Below are positions 6,623 through 14,534 of a DNA stretch of 14,959 bases, piece by piece (within the stretch, counting starts at the first letter, position 1; each line of letters starts with the position of its first letter). Made by a program: the position numbers and the translations under genes. The stretch spans positions 1 through 14,959 of the forward strand of contig CALFMO010000027.1 in NCBI GenBank assembly GCA_937879855.1, given 5' to 3'. The notes under the pieces are model-generated. The model saw only the letters and a list, made by a program, of their open reading frames with translations. It searched no databases and was not told the origin of the DNA. This DNA is from an uncultured Acidobacteriaceae bacterium. Lineage in GTDB: Bacteria; Acidobacteriota; Terriglobia; Terriglobales; Acidobacteriaceae.

Positions 6623-7219
6623 TCATCTATCCCTCGCTCGTCGCTCGTTAGGATCGATGCCGAGTCTTTCGTAGAATAACCTTGCAAAATCAATATTTGT
6701 GATCTCCGCTTGGGACAGACGCTCAAGAGTTTGTGCAAGATCGCGGGCCGCACCCCCTGGCGAAGGTACCGCCAACATCTTCGCTGATGGATGCGATTCT
6801 CGGAACAGCGCGTGCTCCGCAAGAATGCCCTCCATGCCGCCGATGAAGACTGCTGCTTCGAGATCGGGTCGAGACAACATCGCTCTCCGCATAGTGAGCA
6901 GACTCGCTTCCTTATCTCCTTCAATCGCATCAACGAACTGTACATTCGCGAAATGCTTATTTTCTTCGGGAAACAACTCCTGAAAGAATCTGCTTTGGTA
7001 CAAAACAACTGCATCGGCGTAATTGACCCCGAGATCTTCGCAAACCGCCCAAACCATCGGAGTGATCGCGGGGTGCCCGCCCCAGATGATCCGACGACGT
7101 CCTAGCGCAAGAGTCATGAGCTCCCGCACAGCCAGCTGGATGAGAAACGGATCTGCCGTTTGGAAGTAACTACCCCTTCCAACGACCGGAACACTTGCAG
7201 ACAGGAAAATCGCATTCAT
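6623..7219 (-). CDS. SLOG-domain protein B (SLOG cluster-3-like)
   Basis: 198 residues from ATG 7219, which overlaps the TGA of the upstream TIR gene as ATGA; ATG 7231 is an alternative start. The whole protein is one Rossmannoid SLOG domain: IFLSASVPVVGRGSY (4-18), IIWGGHPAITPMVWAV (44-59), YQSRFFQELFPEEN (74-87), AAVFIGGMEGI (122-132) and VPSPGGAAR (151-159). The Gly-rich loops WGGHP, IGGMEG and PSPGG are where SLOG/LOG/DprA proteins bind nucleotide ligands. I place it near the SLOG cluster 3 family from memory. Translational coupling to a TIR enzyme suggests it binds the TIR product, as the SLOG domain of ThsA does in Thoeris. It has no fused effector, so it must act through another protein or be enzymatic (LOG-type phosphoribohydrolase). 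Confidence 0.8.
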   Translation of the reverse strand: MNAIFLSASVPVVGRGSYFQTADPFLIQLAVRELMTLALGRRRIIWGGHPAITPMVWAVCEDLGVNYADAVVLYQSRFFQELFPEENKHFANVQFVDAIEGDKEASLLTMRRAMLSRPDLEAAVFIGGMEGILAEHALFRESHPSAKMLAVPSPGGAARDLAQTLERLSQAEITNIDFARLFYERLGIDPNERRARDR

Positions 7220-8361
7220 GGCGTGCCCCATCCCCCAAATGTCCAGGCTGCCTCACTCGCCCGCACCCAACGAGCCGCTGATATGTTGGTTCCCAACCAA
7301 GTAAGATGTTTCAGCCATTTCTCCTGCAGGCCCACATGATCGTAAAGAATCGCGGCTTCCTTTCCTGATGCGTAGTCGACGATCTCGTTGAGCGTCATCG
7401 ACGTAGGCACACCGACGGTCGGATAAGCGATTACTTCTTTGCCGTCCGGCAATCGAAGGTGAACAGCATTATGCACTCCAACCCCGTTGACCACTCCACC
7501 GATACGCTCGATATCTCGCTTCAGCGAACTGAATAGATTGAGGCTCCGGATCGCATGGCTTTTGCCACGCACAATTTCTACCTGTGCAGCGATCCGAGCG
7601 AGTGCGTCATTCGACAAACGGCCGCTCGCCACATCCACCTCTTTATCCACAACAAGTTCCAGAGAGTTCGCAATCGCTGCACGGGCCGCAGCTCTAACGC
7701 CCGGCCACGCAATACGAAGAATTGAGATGCCCTTCGCCAGCGCACGCCCAAATTCCGCACTTGTCCACCTACTTCCGAAGTAATCGGGCGTGTCCAACAT
7801 GATGAGAACATCCGAATCGCAGAGACGGTGCCAAAGGACACCCTGAAAATCTTCCGCAGGCAAAATTCCGTGGGTATCAAGGAAGACATCAAAGATCTTG
7901 CTAGATAGGAAGTTGAATAACTGTAAGGCAGCTTCTTTCGCCTCATCACGACGATAGCTTACAAACACCCGACGCTGACGCGGCAGCAGCCCTAAGCATT
8001 CCAGCAAGGCGGTAGCGATTCTCATAGGGCCGTCGCCGGCGAAGGTCAGACAGTTGAAAAGTTTCAATCGGTCCGGGAGCTCGATGCTGATCTTTCCAGG
8101 CTCGGTCGCGATTGGAATAATTGGTGTGCCGCGTTTCAATAGCGGTTCCACGCTGGCATCTGAGACACCAACTTCTCCGAAGAATGCCACAGCGGCTGAA
8201 GTCATCTGCGAGGGCTCGAAGGTAGTTGGACAAATTGACCAACCGACATCAGCTCGCAGACTCAAACCAAAGGTGTTGAGCACGTCAGTCAGACATTTTT
8301 CGACCGCGATACTTTGAACATCGGTAGGTGCTCCAATCAACGCGAGTTCATAGAGTTTCAT
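7216..8361 (-). CDS. TIR domain protein B (N-terminal alpha/beta domain - TIR - C-terminal domain)
   Basis: 381 residues from ATG 8361. The frame is open to 8469, but a perfect TATAAT on this strand at 8425-8420 lies inside that extension, so the shorter start is preferred. Residues 1-130 form an alpha/beta region of alternating strands (ELALIGAP, AVAFFGE, GTPIIPIA). The TIR domain spans about 131-222: RRVFVSYRRDE, FDVFLDTHGI, DVLIMLDTP and W199-TSA-E203, with E203 as the predicted catalytic Glu. Residues about 270-380 form a further domain (VHLRLPDGKEVIAYPTVG, HLTWLG). The same three-part layout, including a terminal RWLG/TWLG motif, occurs in TIR protein A, so the two look paralogous. The predicted role is NAD+ cleavage or cyclisation in the cytoplasm, feeding the SLOG protein encoded immediately downstream. 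Confidence 0.86.
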   Translation of the reverse strand: MKLYELALIGAPTDVQSIAVEKCLTDVLNTFGLSLRADVGWSICPTTFEPSQMTSAAVAFFGEVGVSDASVEPLLKRGTPIIPIATEPGKISIELPDRLKLFNCLTFAGDGPMRIATALLECLGLLPRQRRVFVSYRRDEAKEAALQLFNFLSSKIFDVFLDTHGILPAEDFQGVLWHRLCDSDVLIMLDTPDYFGSRWTSAEFGRALAKGISILRIAWPGVRAAARAAIANSLELVVDKEVDVASGRLSNDALARIAAQVEIVRGKSHAIRSLNLFSSLKRDIERIGGVVNGVGVHNAVHLRLPDGKEVIAYPTVGVPTSMTLNEIVDYASGKEAAILYDHVGLQEKWLKHLTWLGTNISAARWVRASEAAWTFGGWGTP

Positions 8362-8419
8362 GGCGTATCCGTTCCGTTCGTGACAGACCTGCACGGCGGA
8401 GTAGCAACCTTCATCCTGT

Positions 8420-8449
8420 ATTATATTCGCCTGGTGTTCGCCGTTGCAC
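8420..8449 (-). promoter_or_regulatory. Candidate promoter for the TIR B - SLOG B operon
   Basis: A perfect -10 TATAAT (minus strand, 8425-8420) is preceded, after 18 bp, by a weak -35 GTGCAA (8449-8444). Transcription would start near 8412, giving a leader of about 50 nt to ATG 8361. This supports the shorter TIR B start and suggests a transcription unit separate from TIR A - SLOG A. Confidence 0.42.
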
Positions 8450-8520
8450 ACCAATTCGAATGAATCCAAGGACCTAGCTAACCAAGATGATCTCGGTGCT
8501 CAACGGATGAGATCCACTAC

Positions 8521-8535
8521 GTTGCTCCGAGCAAC
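8521..8535. promoter_or_regulatory. 15-bp perfect palindrome, possible operator
   Basis: GTTGCTC-C-GAGCAAC is a perfect inverted repeat with a single central base. It lies about 35 bp after the stop of the three-TM gene and about 70 bp upstream of the TIR B promoter candidate. No T-run follows on either strand, so it is not a classic intrinsic terminator. A dimeric repressor site or an RNA hairpin are possible. Confidence 0.35.
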
Positions 8536-8569
8536 ATGTGCTAAGCAAGTCTTTGCCCGTGTAGGTAGG

Positions 8570-8992
8570 TCATCGCGCGACGTGGAAATAGCGAAGAACT
8601 GCAATCACCAGCACCACGACAGTGAGATGAATTCCAAAAACCGTCGGTGCGAATAGCGTCTTGAACCAACCGGGAACGTCGCTAACGAATGCTGCCGTGG
8701 ACATGTTGAACTGCCCCGTCTTTGACCACTCGGCGTCTGACAGCTTCCGGACTTGATCGTACAGCTTGCGATACAACCGTTCCTGACGAAGGTAGTAAGC
8801 GTCCAACGTCCAAAAGCAGATCGGTGGAATCAACGCAAGAAACGCGAACTTCACGTTCGAGTCCTTCGCGGCCAGCCCGAGCAACGCAACGGCGAGCGTC
8901 ACCGACCAGCCCTTCAATAGAAACGAATTGCTTGCCATTCGAGTGACCACTGCCTGGATAAACTCAAGGTGTTTGATCTGCTCATTTGACAT
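8570..8992 (-). CDS. Three-TM membrane protein, possible effector
   Basis: 140 residues from ATG 8992, 5 bp after the stop of SLOG A, with GAGAGGA upstream inside the preceding gene. Hydrophobic segments are at about 28-42, 48-67 and 113-136; a charged, helical linker (YYLRQERLYRKLYDQVRKL) lies between the second and third. The pattern EQIKHLEFIQ...RMASNSFLLKGWSVT and CFWTLDAYYLRQER recalls a widespread uncharacterised membrane family seen in accessory regions. I see no enzymatic motif. In SLOG systems the partner effector is often a small TM protein (SLATT) thought to perturb the membrane. By position, this would be the effector of the TIR A - SLOG A unit; that role is inferred. Confidence 0.7.
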   Translation of the reverse strand: MSNEQIKHLEFIQAVVTRMASNSFLLKGWSVTLAVALLGLAAKDSNVKFAFLALIPPICFWTLDAYYLRQERLYRKLYDQVRKLSDAEWSKTGQFNMSTAAFVSDVPGWFKTLFAPTVFGIHLTVVVLVIAVLRYFHVAR

Positions 8993-8997
8993 TTCTG

Positions 8998-9759
8998 CTA
9001 TCCTCTCCGCTTCGCAACGTCTTCCACAATATTGGACATCAGCAGTGGGTAAAGCGAGTAACGGAATTCTGGCACTTGCTCCTCAACCCTAGGTTCTCGT
9101 TCTTCCCGTTCTGTAGAACGCTCTTTGGATACGGGGAACCTGATCTCACTACGTGCAGATTGGAGCTTCTGCCAGAGCTGATCATCGTTGGCCTCTTCGT
9201 TACCCTCCATGGACCTTGCGCCCTCTCTGCCAGCCAGACCACCGGTACTGCTAATGACATAGACGGGAGTTCTCCTTCTGCGTTCAAGCCACAAACCGAA
9301 CTGTTCATGCTGTCGTTCGTTACCTCCAATGGCAACGACAGCAGCAACCTCAGAGGGCATTTCAGCCTGGACTCGCACGTAACCGGCCTGTAGGAAATTC
9401 TCCTCTTCGCTCAATGTCTTTCTCGCTTGATAGACAATCACTGGCTCCCGCCCCCGATTGCTGCGTTCGATCGAGGACAATGGAGTTTCGATTGCCTCGG
9501 GCTCCCAGTATTCGGACGCGATCTGGGCTACCAGCGGCGTCAAAAGCGGATCATCTGCCAGCGCCAGCTTCCCGCCCGCCGAAAAGACAGCACGCGACAA
9601 ACTTATGATGGCCTCCTGAATCCTCACGGTCTGATCCTGCATTTCCCGCGATTCCCCATCCGACAACTCCTCGCGGCTTTCCTGATAGTCCGGAAATCCT
9701 CCTACGAGGAGGACCAAAGCCCCATCAAGGCGACTCGGAATTTTCCGCTCCTCCGGCAT
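8998..9759 (-). CDS. SLOG-domain protein A
   Basis: 253 residues; its ATG at 9759 overlaps the stop of TIR A (TAATG). Rossmannoid SLOG pattern: ALVLLVGGFPDY (14-25), ISLSRAVFSAGGKLALADDP (52-71) with LLTPLVAQIA, EVAAVVAIGGNERQHEQF (137-154) and PVYVISSTGG (165-174). The VGG, AGGKL and IGG turns are the expected ligand-binding loops. It differs strongly from SLOG protein B, so the two probably recognise different ligands or belong to different SLOG groups. Residues about 185-245 are charged and low in hydrophobics (many E, R, S), probably a flexible linker or coiled segment, and the last 20 residues may form an amphipathic helix. Coupling to TIR A upstream and to a TM protein downstream suggests sensor function between enzyme and effector. 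Confidence 0.76.
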   Translation of the reverse strand: MPEERKIPSRLDGALVLLVGGFPDYQESREELSDGESREMQDQTVRIQEAIISLSRAVFSAGGKLALADDPLLTPLVAQIASEYWEPEAIETPLSSIERSNRGREPVIVYQARKTLSEEENFLQAGYVRVQAEMPSEVAAVVAIGGNERQHEQFGLWLERRRRTPVYVISSTGGLAGREGARSMEGNEEANDDQLWQKLQSARSEIRFPVSKERSTEREEREPRVEEQVPEFRYSLYPLLMSNIVEDVAKRRG

Positions 9760-11072
9760 TAGAGCACCCCCCTTCTGATGTCACGAGCGACCTTTGCCAA
9801 GTCTGCCTCGTCAAAGAATTGGGTATTCGCCGTCTTTCCAAGCCAACGCATATCAGCGGACCTGCGCCCGATCATGGAAGCGCCGGGCGCAATAAGGATC
9901 GGACGAGGATTCTGAACTTTACCCACTTCGAGATCGATATAGTGGAAATCAGCCAGATCTGCCGGGCGGGGAGTCAACCAAACATTATACGGATTACCGC
10001 CAACTCGACTCGCTGGATAGGCCTCGAGAAATCCACTTGATACTATCCGCTGCTGGACAACCCCCTCTCGCAGGAGGGCAAGGCGCATCGCCTGTCGCAT
10101 CTGATGCCGCCGCCTCAGCATTGCGAAAGAATGAACAAGACTGATCCTACGGCAAACTTTATCCAGCCACTGCGGCCCCAGTTTGCCGTCAGGGCCCAAC
10201 GCCCGCGGTGGCACTGTCATGCGGCTGTGACCGCTAATCATCTGCATGGTCGCCCCGTTCGGGACCTGGATCGCAAGAAGCCCCAGCCGATTGATGACAG
10301 CAAACACGACTTCCTGCTCCACCCACTTTGACACCGTGATCTTTGGCGTCTCCAGCACGACAACCATCGATTTGTGCGCCAACTCCTCCCTGAGCCGCTC
10401 CTGGAAATTGACCCCCGCGTTAATCCGATACTGGTCCAGGAAGACATCGAAATTCCGGCGGTTGAGTTCGTCAAACAATTGGTCCGCGAGAACTTGACCA
10501 TCTTCACGGCGGTAGCTAACAAATACCCTATAGTCTTCCACTGTGATCCCAGCAGCCGGCAGAACTGCCGCCGCGATGTCAGCTGCATCCGAAACCCAAA
10601 AATGGACATTGATTCCAGCCAACGGACCCGAGAGAAGAGCCTTAGCCTTTGGCTTTGACTTCTCCGGGAGGCAGGGGATTACAACAAACCTATCGCTGGC
10701 CTTTCTTACTCTCGATGCCCAATACTTAATCGCTCCATAGGGATCATTGTTAAATCGTCGCGAACCATCGCCGATTAAGACCAACACTCGACGACAATCG
10801 CGTTCACGGTGTGCCAAACAGCCCACGGGTCCCTTGCTGGAGGGTGCACATGGAGCTGGAACGATTCCAGAAGGTCCTGTCGTACTCTTCAAAAAACGCG
10901 CGATCGCGCTCGCAGCACGATCAGCGTCTGCTTCAGCTTGAACCCCTCCGATGGGAACGACTGCTATCAAGCTTGGCCAAGGGCTGGGAACACGGGCAAA
11001 ACACTCGCATGCAAATCCAGCACCGGACCGTGGCCTTTGCAAGACTACCTGAATTGAGTCGTCAAAAAGCAT
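9759..11072 (-). CDS. TIR domain protein A (N-terminal alpha/beta domain - TIR - C-terminal domain)
   Basis: 437 residues from ATG 11072, with GGAA about 5 nt upstream. Residues about 34-178 form an alpha/beta region (LIAVVPIGG, RRVLVLIGDG, RFVVIPCLP). The TIR domain spans about 181-272: YRVFVSYRRED (181-191), NFDVFLDQYRI, MVVVLETPK and W250-VEQ-E254, with E254 as the predicted catalytic Glu. The C-terminal region (about 340-437) carries NVWLTPRP, RPILIAPGASMIGRRS and MRWLGK and resembles the end of TIR B. It is the first gene of the minus-strand cluster, divergent from the STAND gene. The predicted activity is NAD+ hydrolysis or synthesis of an ADP-ribose-type messenger for SLOG A. A pure protein-protein adaptor is the alternative. 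Confidence 0.86.
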   Translation of the reverse strand: MLFDDSIQVVLQRPRSGAGFACECFARVPSPWPSLIAVVPIGGVQAEADADRAASAIARFLKSTTGPSGIVPAPCAPSSKGPVGCLAHRERDCRRVLVLIGDGSRRFNNDPYGAIKYWASRVRKASDRFVVIPCLPEKSKPKAKALLSGPLAGINVHFWVSDAADIAAAVLPAAGITVEDYRVFVSYRREDGQVLADQLFDELNRRNFDVFLDQYRINAGVNFQERLREELAHKSMVVVLETPKITVSKWVEQEVVFAVINRLGLLAIQVPNGATMQMISGHSRMTVPPRALGPDGKLGPQWLDKVCRRISLVHSFAMLRRRHQMRQAMRLALLREGVVQQRIVSSGFLEAYPASRVGGNPYNVWLTPRPADLADFHYIDLEVGKVQNPRPILIAPGASMIGRRSADMRWLGKTANTQFFDEADLAKVARDIRRGVL

Positions 11073-11205
11073 GGCTTCCAGTCATCCGAAGCGAGCGATT
11101 TTATTGAAGGCTGACAATAACTCGACACTCTCCGCCAAGAAGAATCTCGCAGGCAAAGGTCCTAATTAGCCGAAAGCGGCACCAATACCAAGGGAAGGAG
11201 ATCAG

Positions 11206-11232
11206 TTTCTACCGAGTTGCATTTTCTGTCAA
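11206..11232 (-). promoter_or_regulatory. Candidate promoter of the TIR A operon
   Basis: On the minus strand a perfect -35 TTGACA (11232-11227) is followed after 15 bp by TAGAAA (11211-11206, 4 of 6). The short spacer weakens the call. The leader to ATG 11072 would be about 130 nt. It lies in the 275-bp divergent region shared with the STAND gene; the rest of that region shows nothing clear. Confidence 0.3.
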
Positions 11233-11303
11233 ACGAATTCCAGGCAAGGCGAGACAAGTGCCGAGATGGCTGGCCCACAAAAGACTCCACCGACCCCTCA
11301 GCC

Positions 11304-11333
11304 CTGACTGGGTATTCCAGTACCGACTACAAT
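11304..11333 (+). promoter_or_regulatory. Candidate promoter of the STAND gene, very short leader
   Basis: CTGACT (11304-11309, 4 of 6) and TACAAT (11328-11333, 5 of 6) are 18 bp apart. Transcription would start near 11340, about 8 nt before ATG 11348. No Shine-Dalgarno sequence precedes the ATG, so translation may be nearly leaderless. Confidence 0.33.
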
Positions 11334-11347
11334 AGCTGCTTGCCGCG

Positions 11348-14300
11348 ATGTCGTTGACTGTTTTTCTCAGTTCGGTAAAAAACGAGTTTGAGACTGAGCG
11401 CCGCCTGATTCGAGAACAGATACAGCGCCTGGATGAATCGTGTGTCTGCATGGAAACATACGGGGCTTCATCTTTGGCACCAGCCATTTTCGATGAAAGC
11501 GCAGTCGCACGTTGCGACCTCTTCGTTTGCCTAGCAGGTTCGTCCTACGGTTCCGTTGAGCCAAACACCGGGCAATCCTATTCTGAACTTGAGTTCGGAG
11601 CAGCAGTCAAAAACCGACTACCATGCCTCATTTACATCCAAGAGCACTCTGAGACAGCTGACCTTGACTCCAGGCAGGAATCGTTCCTCGAACTACTCCG
11701 ACGCCCAGAAAGAATCGTAAACACCTTTGCGACCGGAGAAGACCTCCGCAATCAGTTCATATTCGACCTGGTCCGAGAGCTCAGAACGACTCTCCTCGAA
11801 AAGTTCGCGATTGAACCATTGTTACCACTCTCTTCGAAGACCATTCACTCCCTTACGCAAGGATTGTTGGAGGAACAAGTTCAAGTTGTAGGAGGCGATC
11901 GATACCTCCTCCCTCTTTATGTTCACCGAGAAGTGGAAACGAGCATCGAGGAATTTATCGACTTCGAACAGCTCTTCGTCAAGCGTGCGAGCGAGCATCT
12001 CACTGAACTTGAAACCATCTGCACCTCCTATCGACTGCGCGAAAATACTCGAACCGCAATAGATCGCTTGCGGCAATCCGTTATGAATGGACGCTCCGCA
12101 GAGGACTTCCTATCTTGTTTAGCCGTGCTTAGAAGCGAATTTGAATACGATGAAGTCGTCGCGACCATCTCTAAACTTAACGCTGTATTGGCTTCACGGC
12201 CTCCCAATTCGACTCGGGCTGTCGCAGAAGTAATGTCAGTCCTCAAAACACTTCGATGTGTCTCCGGAGCTGCCCTCACCGATATTCCTAGCCTCCTAGA
12301 AGAGACGTGGCGTCGGGTCGGAACAGGACAAGTCGCAACGGCCACGGGAAGCTACCGCCAAATCCTGGCTGTATTCCCACATTCTGCTGACTTGGGACCC
12401 AAGAAGGCAACGCTGGCGAATGATCTAATAGACGAACTGACAAGCATGCAGCAACGTGCGAACAAACGTTGCCTTGCGATCGTTTCTCCTGCGGGTACCG
12501 GAAAGACGAATCTTCTTTGCAGCATCGCACAACACTTAATTAAGAAATCGCCCGTTGTGCTTCTCTCGGGCGCTCTTGAAATCTCTCGGGAATACGACTT
12601 GGAATCGCACATCGAGAGGTACCTTGCGGCGTCTTTCGGTCACAGCCTGTCAAATTGGCTCGAGCGTTCAGAGCCCGACTTGATGCGCCAACAGCAGTGG
12701 CTTTTCATCATCATTGACGCAATTAATGAAAATGACCAGCCCTCCACGATGGTCAAGCGCTTGCGAGCGCTTATTGCCCGCATCGCTCACCGCCGAGTGA
12801 AACTGATTGTCTCCTGTCGAGACGTAGGATGGGAACAGTTTGCCGGTACGTTTAGTCAATCTCTCTTCTCACCTCCTCTTCAATTGCGTAATTTCACCGA
12901 GCACGAGTGGCAGACGGTGCTTGCTCGTTATTTCGAACACTTCCGCATCAAGGCTGAGATCAGCGACGAAGTCCAAAAGTCTCTGCGAAACCCCGTCCTG
13001 TTGCGATTTTTCTGTTCAGTTCACAAAAGCCAATGCCTTGGCACCGTCGATACGGTCGCCTTGGGAGCTGTTTTCAACTCGTTCTTCGAGCACTTGCGTC
13101 AGGTAGCGCTGGAGCAACTAGGACCAATTGACGGCGAGGGCTGTATAGATTTGTTGCTCGGAGCTGCGCAGGAGATGTGGGGATCTTTGACACCGATATG
13201 CGATATTCAAAAGCTCGCTGCTACACAACAAAATCCGTCTTTATGCGACCGAGCATTGTTTCTCCTGCGCTCCGAGGGAGTATTTCAGCAGGTTGCACCA
13301 GTCTCGCCCCAGACCAGAGGGAGAACACTTCACTTTACCTTCGATGCATTTATGGAATTTGTGCTCGCCCGCGCATGGATTGAGAGCGGTTCAGCGACGG
13401 GTGCAGCTAGTCTCGATGCTCTGCTCCAAAAAGCTGTCGCAGCGATGCCAGCGTTCGGGGCCGCTGGTGGAGCGTTACTGCACCTCGACGAAATATTAGG
13501 AACAAAAGGTCGAACAATTAATCGTGCCATCTCGCTTACACGAGACGTCGTTGACACCCTCCTCGCATCCAGGCAAGTTCTGCTTCTCTATCTTGTGGAG
13601 CGGATGGATTTTTCGTCAGTCGATGGAATCATAATTGATATTCTTGACCGTTTCGAACAAGTTGCGGCCGCGCAAGTACGCGAACACTTAGCAAGAGTCG
13701 TCGTTCAGATCCTCCGCGTTCAACCAGCAAACGAGAAGGTCCGGACAATCGTCGGCAGGATACTCGAAGCTGGAGCACGAGATGAAAAGCCGCGTATACC
13801 AAAAGCAGCTCGACGGGACCACAAACCTGATGATGCCCCGTTTCGGCTCCCGCCGGCGCGGCACCACTATTCCGAAGACACCCGTCTCTCGGCTATCGCG
13901 CTACTAATCGGACTCGGGGATGAGCCAGCCAATAGGCTCGCTGACCAAGGTATCCAACGACTTGGGGATGTCGACTTGTACATTGCCCTTGAAGGACTTC
14001 GAGTCCTCGACGAGGCGACAGACGACATCGTCTCACGGACAGCAGGCAGAATGATTACCGAGGCAATCCCTGAATATCGTGTATATTGCGCATGGCTCTT
14101 ACGTAATAGGTATGGCCTCCAACCGGCAGAATACGTGACCCGACTGTTGATCGATGACGACCGGCGCGTGTATCAGTATGCCCTAGGCCTAATATTCGAT
14201 ACCCGCATGGTTGAGTCGGAGTTGATCACGGAAATCGTTCGAAAGCTGGCTGATCCTGGACTGTCTGCCTGGCACCGAACTAATCTCATCCGTGTTCTTG

Positions 14301-14533
14301 GTGCACGCCACCGGTTCCTTCATCCTGCAAGCGCTCAAGTGACACAAATTGTGAGCGCCGTTCGAAATTGTTGTCAGGCAGGTCATCCCAGTGTGCGCCT
14401 GGAGGCGTATCGATGCATGTTGGCCTTTCCCGAGCATGTTTCTGTGGAAGATACCCTAGCAGCGGTACGTTCGGATTCGGATCGGTATGTTCGCGCCATC
14501 GCAACCTCTCATGGTAGGCCGCTAAGCCGGTGA
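11348..14533 (+). CDS. DUF4062-STAND NTPase with helical-repeat C-terminus
   Basis: 1061 residues. Residues 2-100 match DUF4062: TVFLSSVKNEFETERR, ARCDLFVCLAGSSYGSVEP and SYSELEFGAAV. A helical linker (about 180-360) leads to the NTPase: Walker A SPAGTGKT (380-387), Walker B LFIIIDAINE (452-461, Asp457) and the sensor segment KLIVSCRD (485-492), followed by a winged-helix-like part. Residues about 690-1061 are Leu/Ala/Arg-rich helices of HEAT-like type, the usual sensor region of STAND proteins. Such proteins (for example AVAST/Avs and NACHT systems) bind a phage product through the C-terminus, oligomerise with ATP and activate the N-terminal effector. DUF4062 is a TIR-like/Rossmannoid effector candidate of unknown chemistry. 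The gene diverges from the TIR/SLOG cluster and ends 1 nt before a convergent dnaK fragment. It may be a stand-alone defence gene or a partner of the cluster. Confidence 0.9.
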   Translation: MSLTVFLSSVKNEFETERRLIREQIQRLDESCVCMETYGASSLAPAIFDESAVARCDLFVCLAGSSYGSVEPNTGQSYSELEFGAAVKNRLPCLIYIQEHSETADLDSRQESFLELLRRPERIVNTFATGEDLRNQFIFDLVRELRTTLLEKFAIEPLLPLSSKTIHSLTQGLLEEQVQVVGGDRYLLPLYVHREVETSIEEFIDFEQLFVKRASEHLTELETICTSYRLRENTRTAIDRLRQSVMNGRSAEDFLSCLAVLRSEFEYDEVVATISKLNAVLASRPPNSTRAVAEVMSVLKTLRCVSGAALTDIPSLLEETWRRVGTGQVATATGSYRQILAVFPHSADLGPKKATLANDLIDELTSMQQRANKRCLAIVSPAGTGKTNLLCSIAQHLIKKSPVVLLSGALEISREYDLESHIERYLAASFGHSLSNWLERSEPDLMRQQQWLFIIIDAINENDQPSTMVKRLRALIARIAHRRVKLIVSCRDVGWEQFAGTFSQSLFSPPLQLRNFTEHEWQTVLARYFEHFRIKAEISDEVQKSLRNPVLLRFFCSVHKSQCLGTVDTVALGAVFNSFFEHLRQVALEQLGPIDGEGCIDLLLGAAQEMWGSLTPICDIQKLAATQQNPSLCDRALFLLRSEGVFQQVAPVSPQTRGRTLHFTFDAFMEFVLARAWIESGSATGAASLDALLQKAVAAMPAFGAAGGALLHLDEILGTKGRTINRAISLTRDVVDTLLASRQVLLLYLVERMDFSSVDGIIIDILDRFEQVAAAQVREHLARVVVQILRVQPANEKVRTIVGRILEAGARDEKPRIPKAARRDHKPDDAPFRLPPARHHYSEDTRLSAIALLIGLGDEPANRLADQGIQRLGDVDLYIALEGLRVLDEATDDIVSRTAGRMITEAIPEYRVYCAWLLRNRYGLQPAEYVTRLLIDDDRRVYQYALGLIFDTRMVESELITEIVRKLADPGLSAWHRTNLIRVLGARHRFLHPASAQVTQIVSAVRNCCQAGHPSVRLEAYRCMLAFPEHVSVEDTLAAVRSDSDRYVRAIATSHGRPLSR

Positions 14534-14534
14534 G

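Noticed and set aside
8362..8469. Longer start for TIR protein B
   Set aside because: A perfect TATAAT lies inside the extension, and the alpha/beta domain begins at MKLYELALIG.
9427..9762. Plus-strand frame opposite SLOG A
   Set aside because: It is a shadow of the well-supported minus-strand SLOG gene, with low-complexity Arg/Pro composition.
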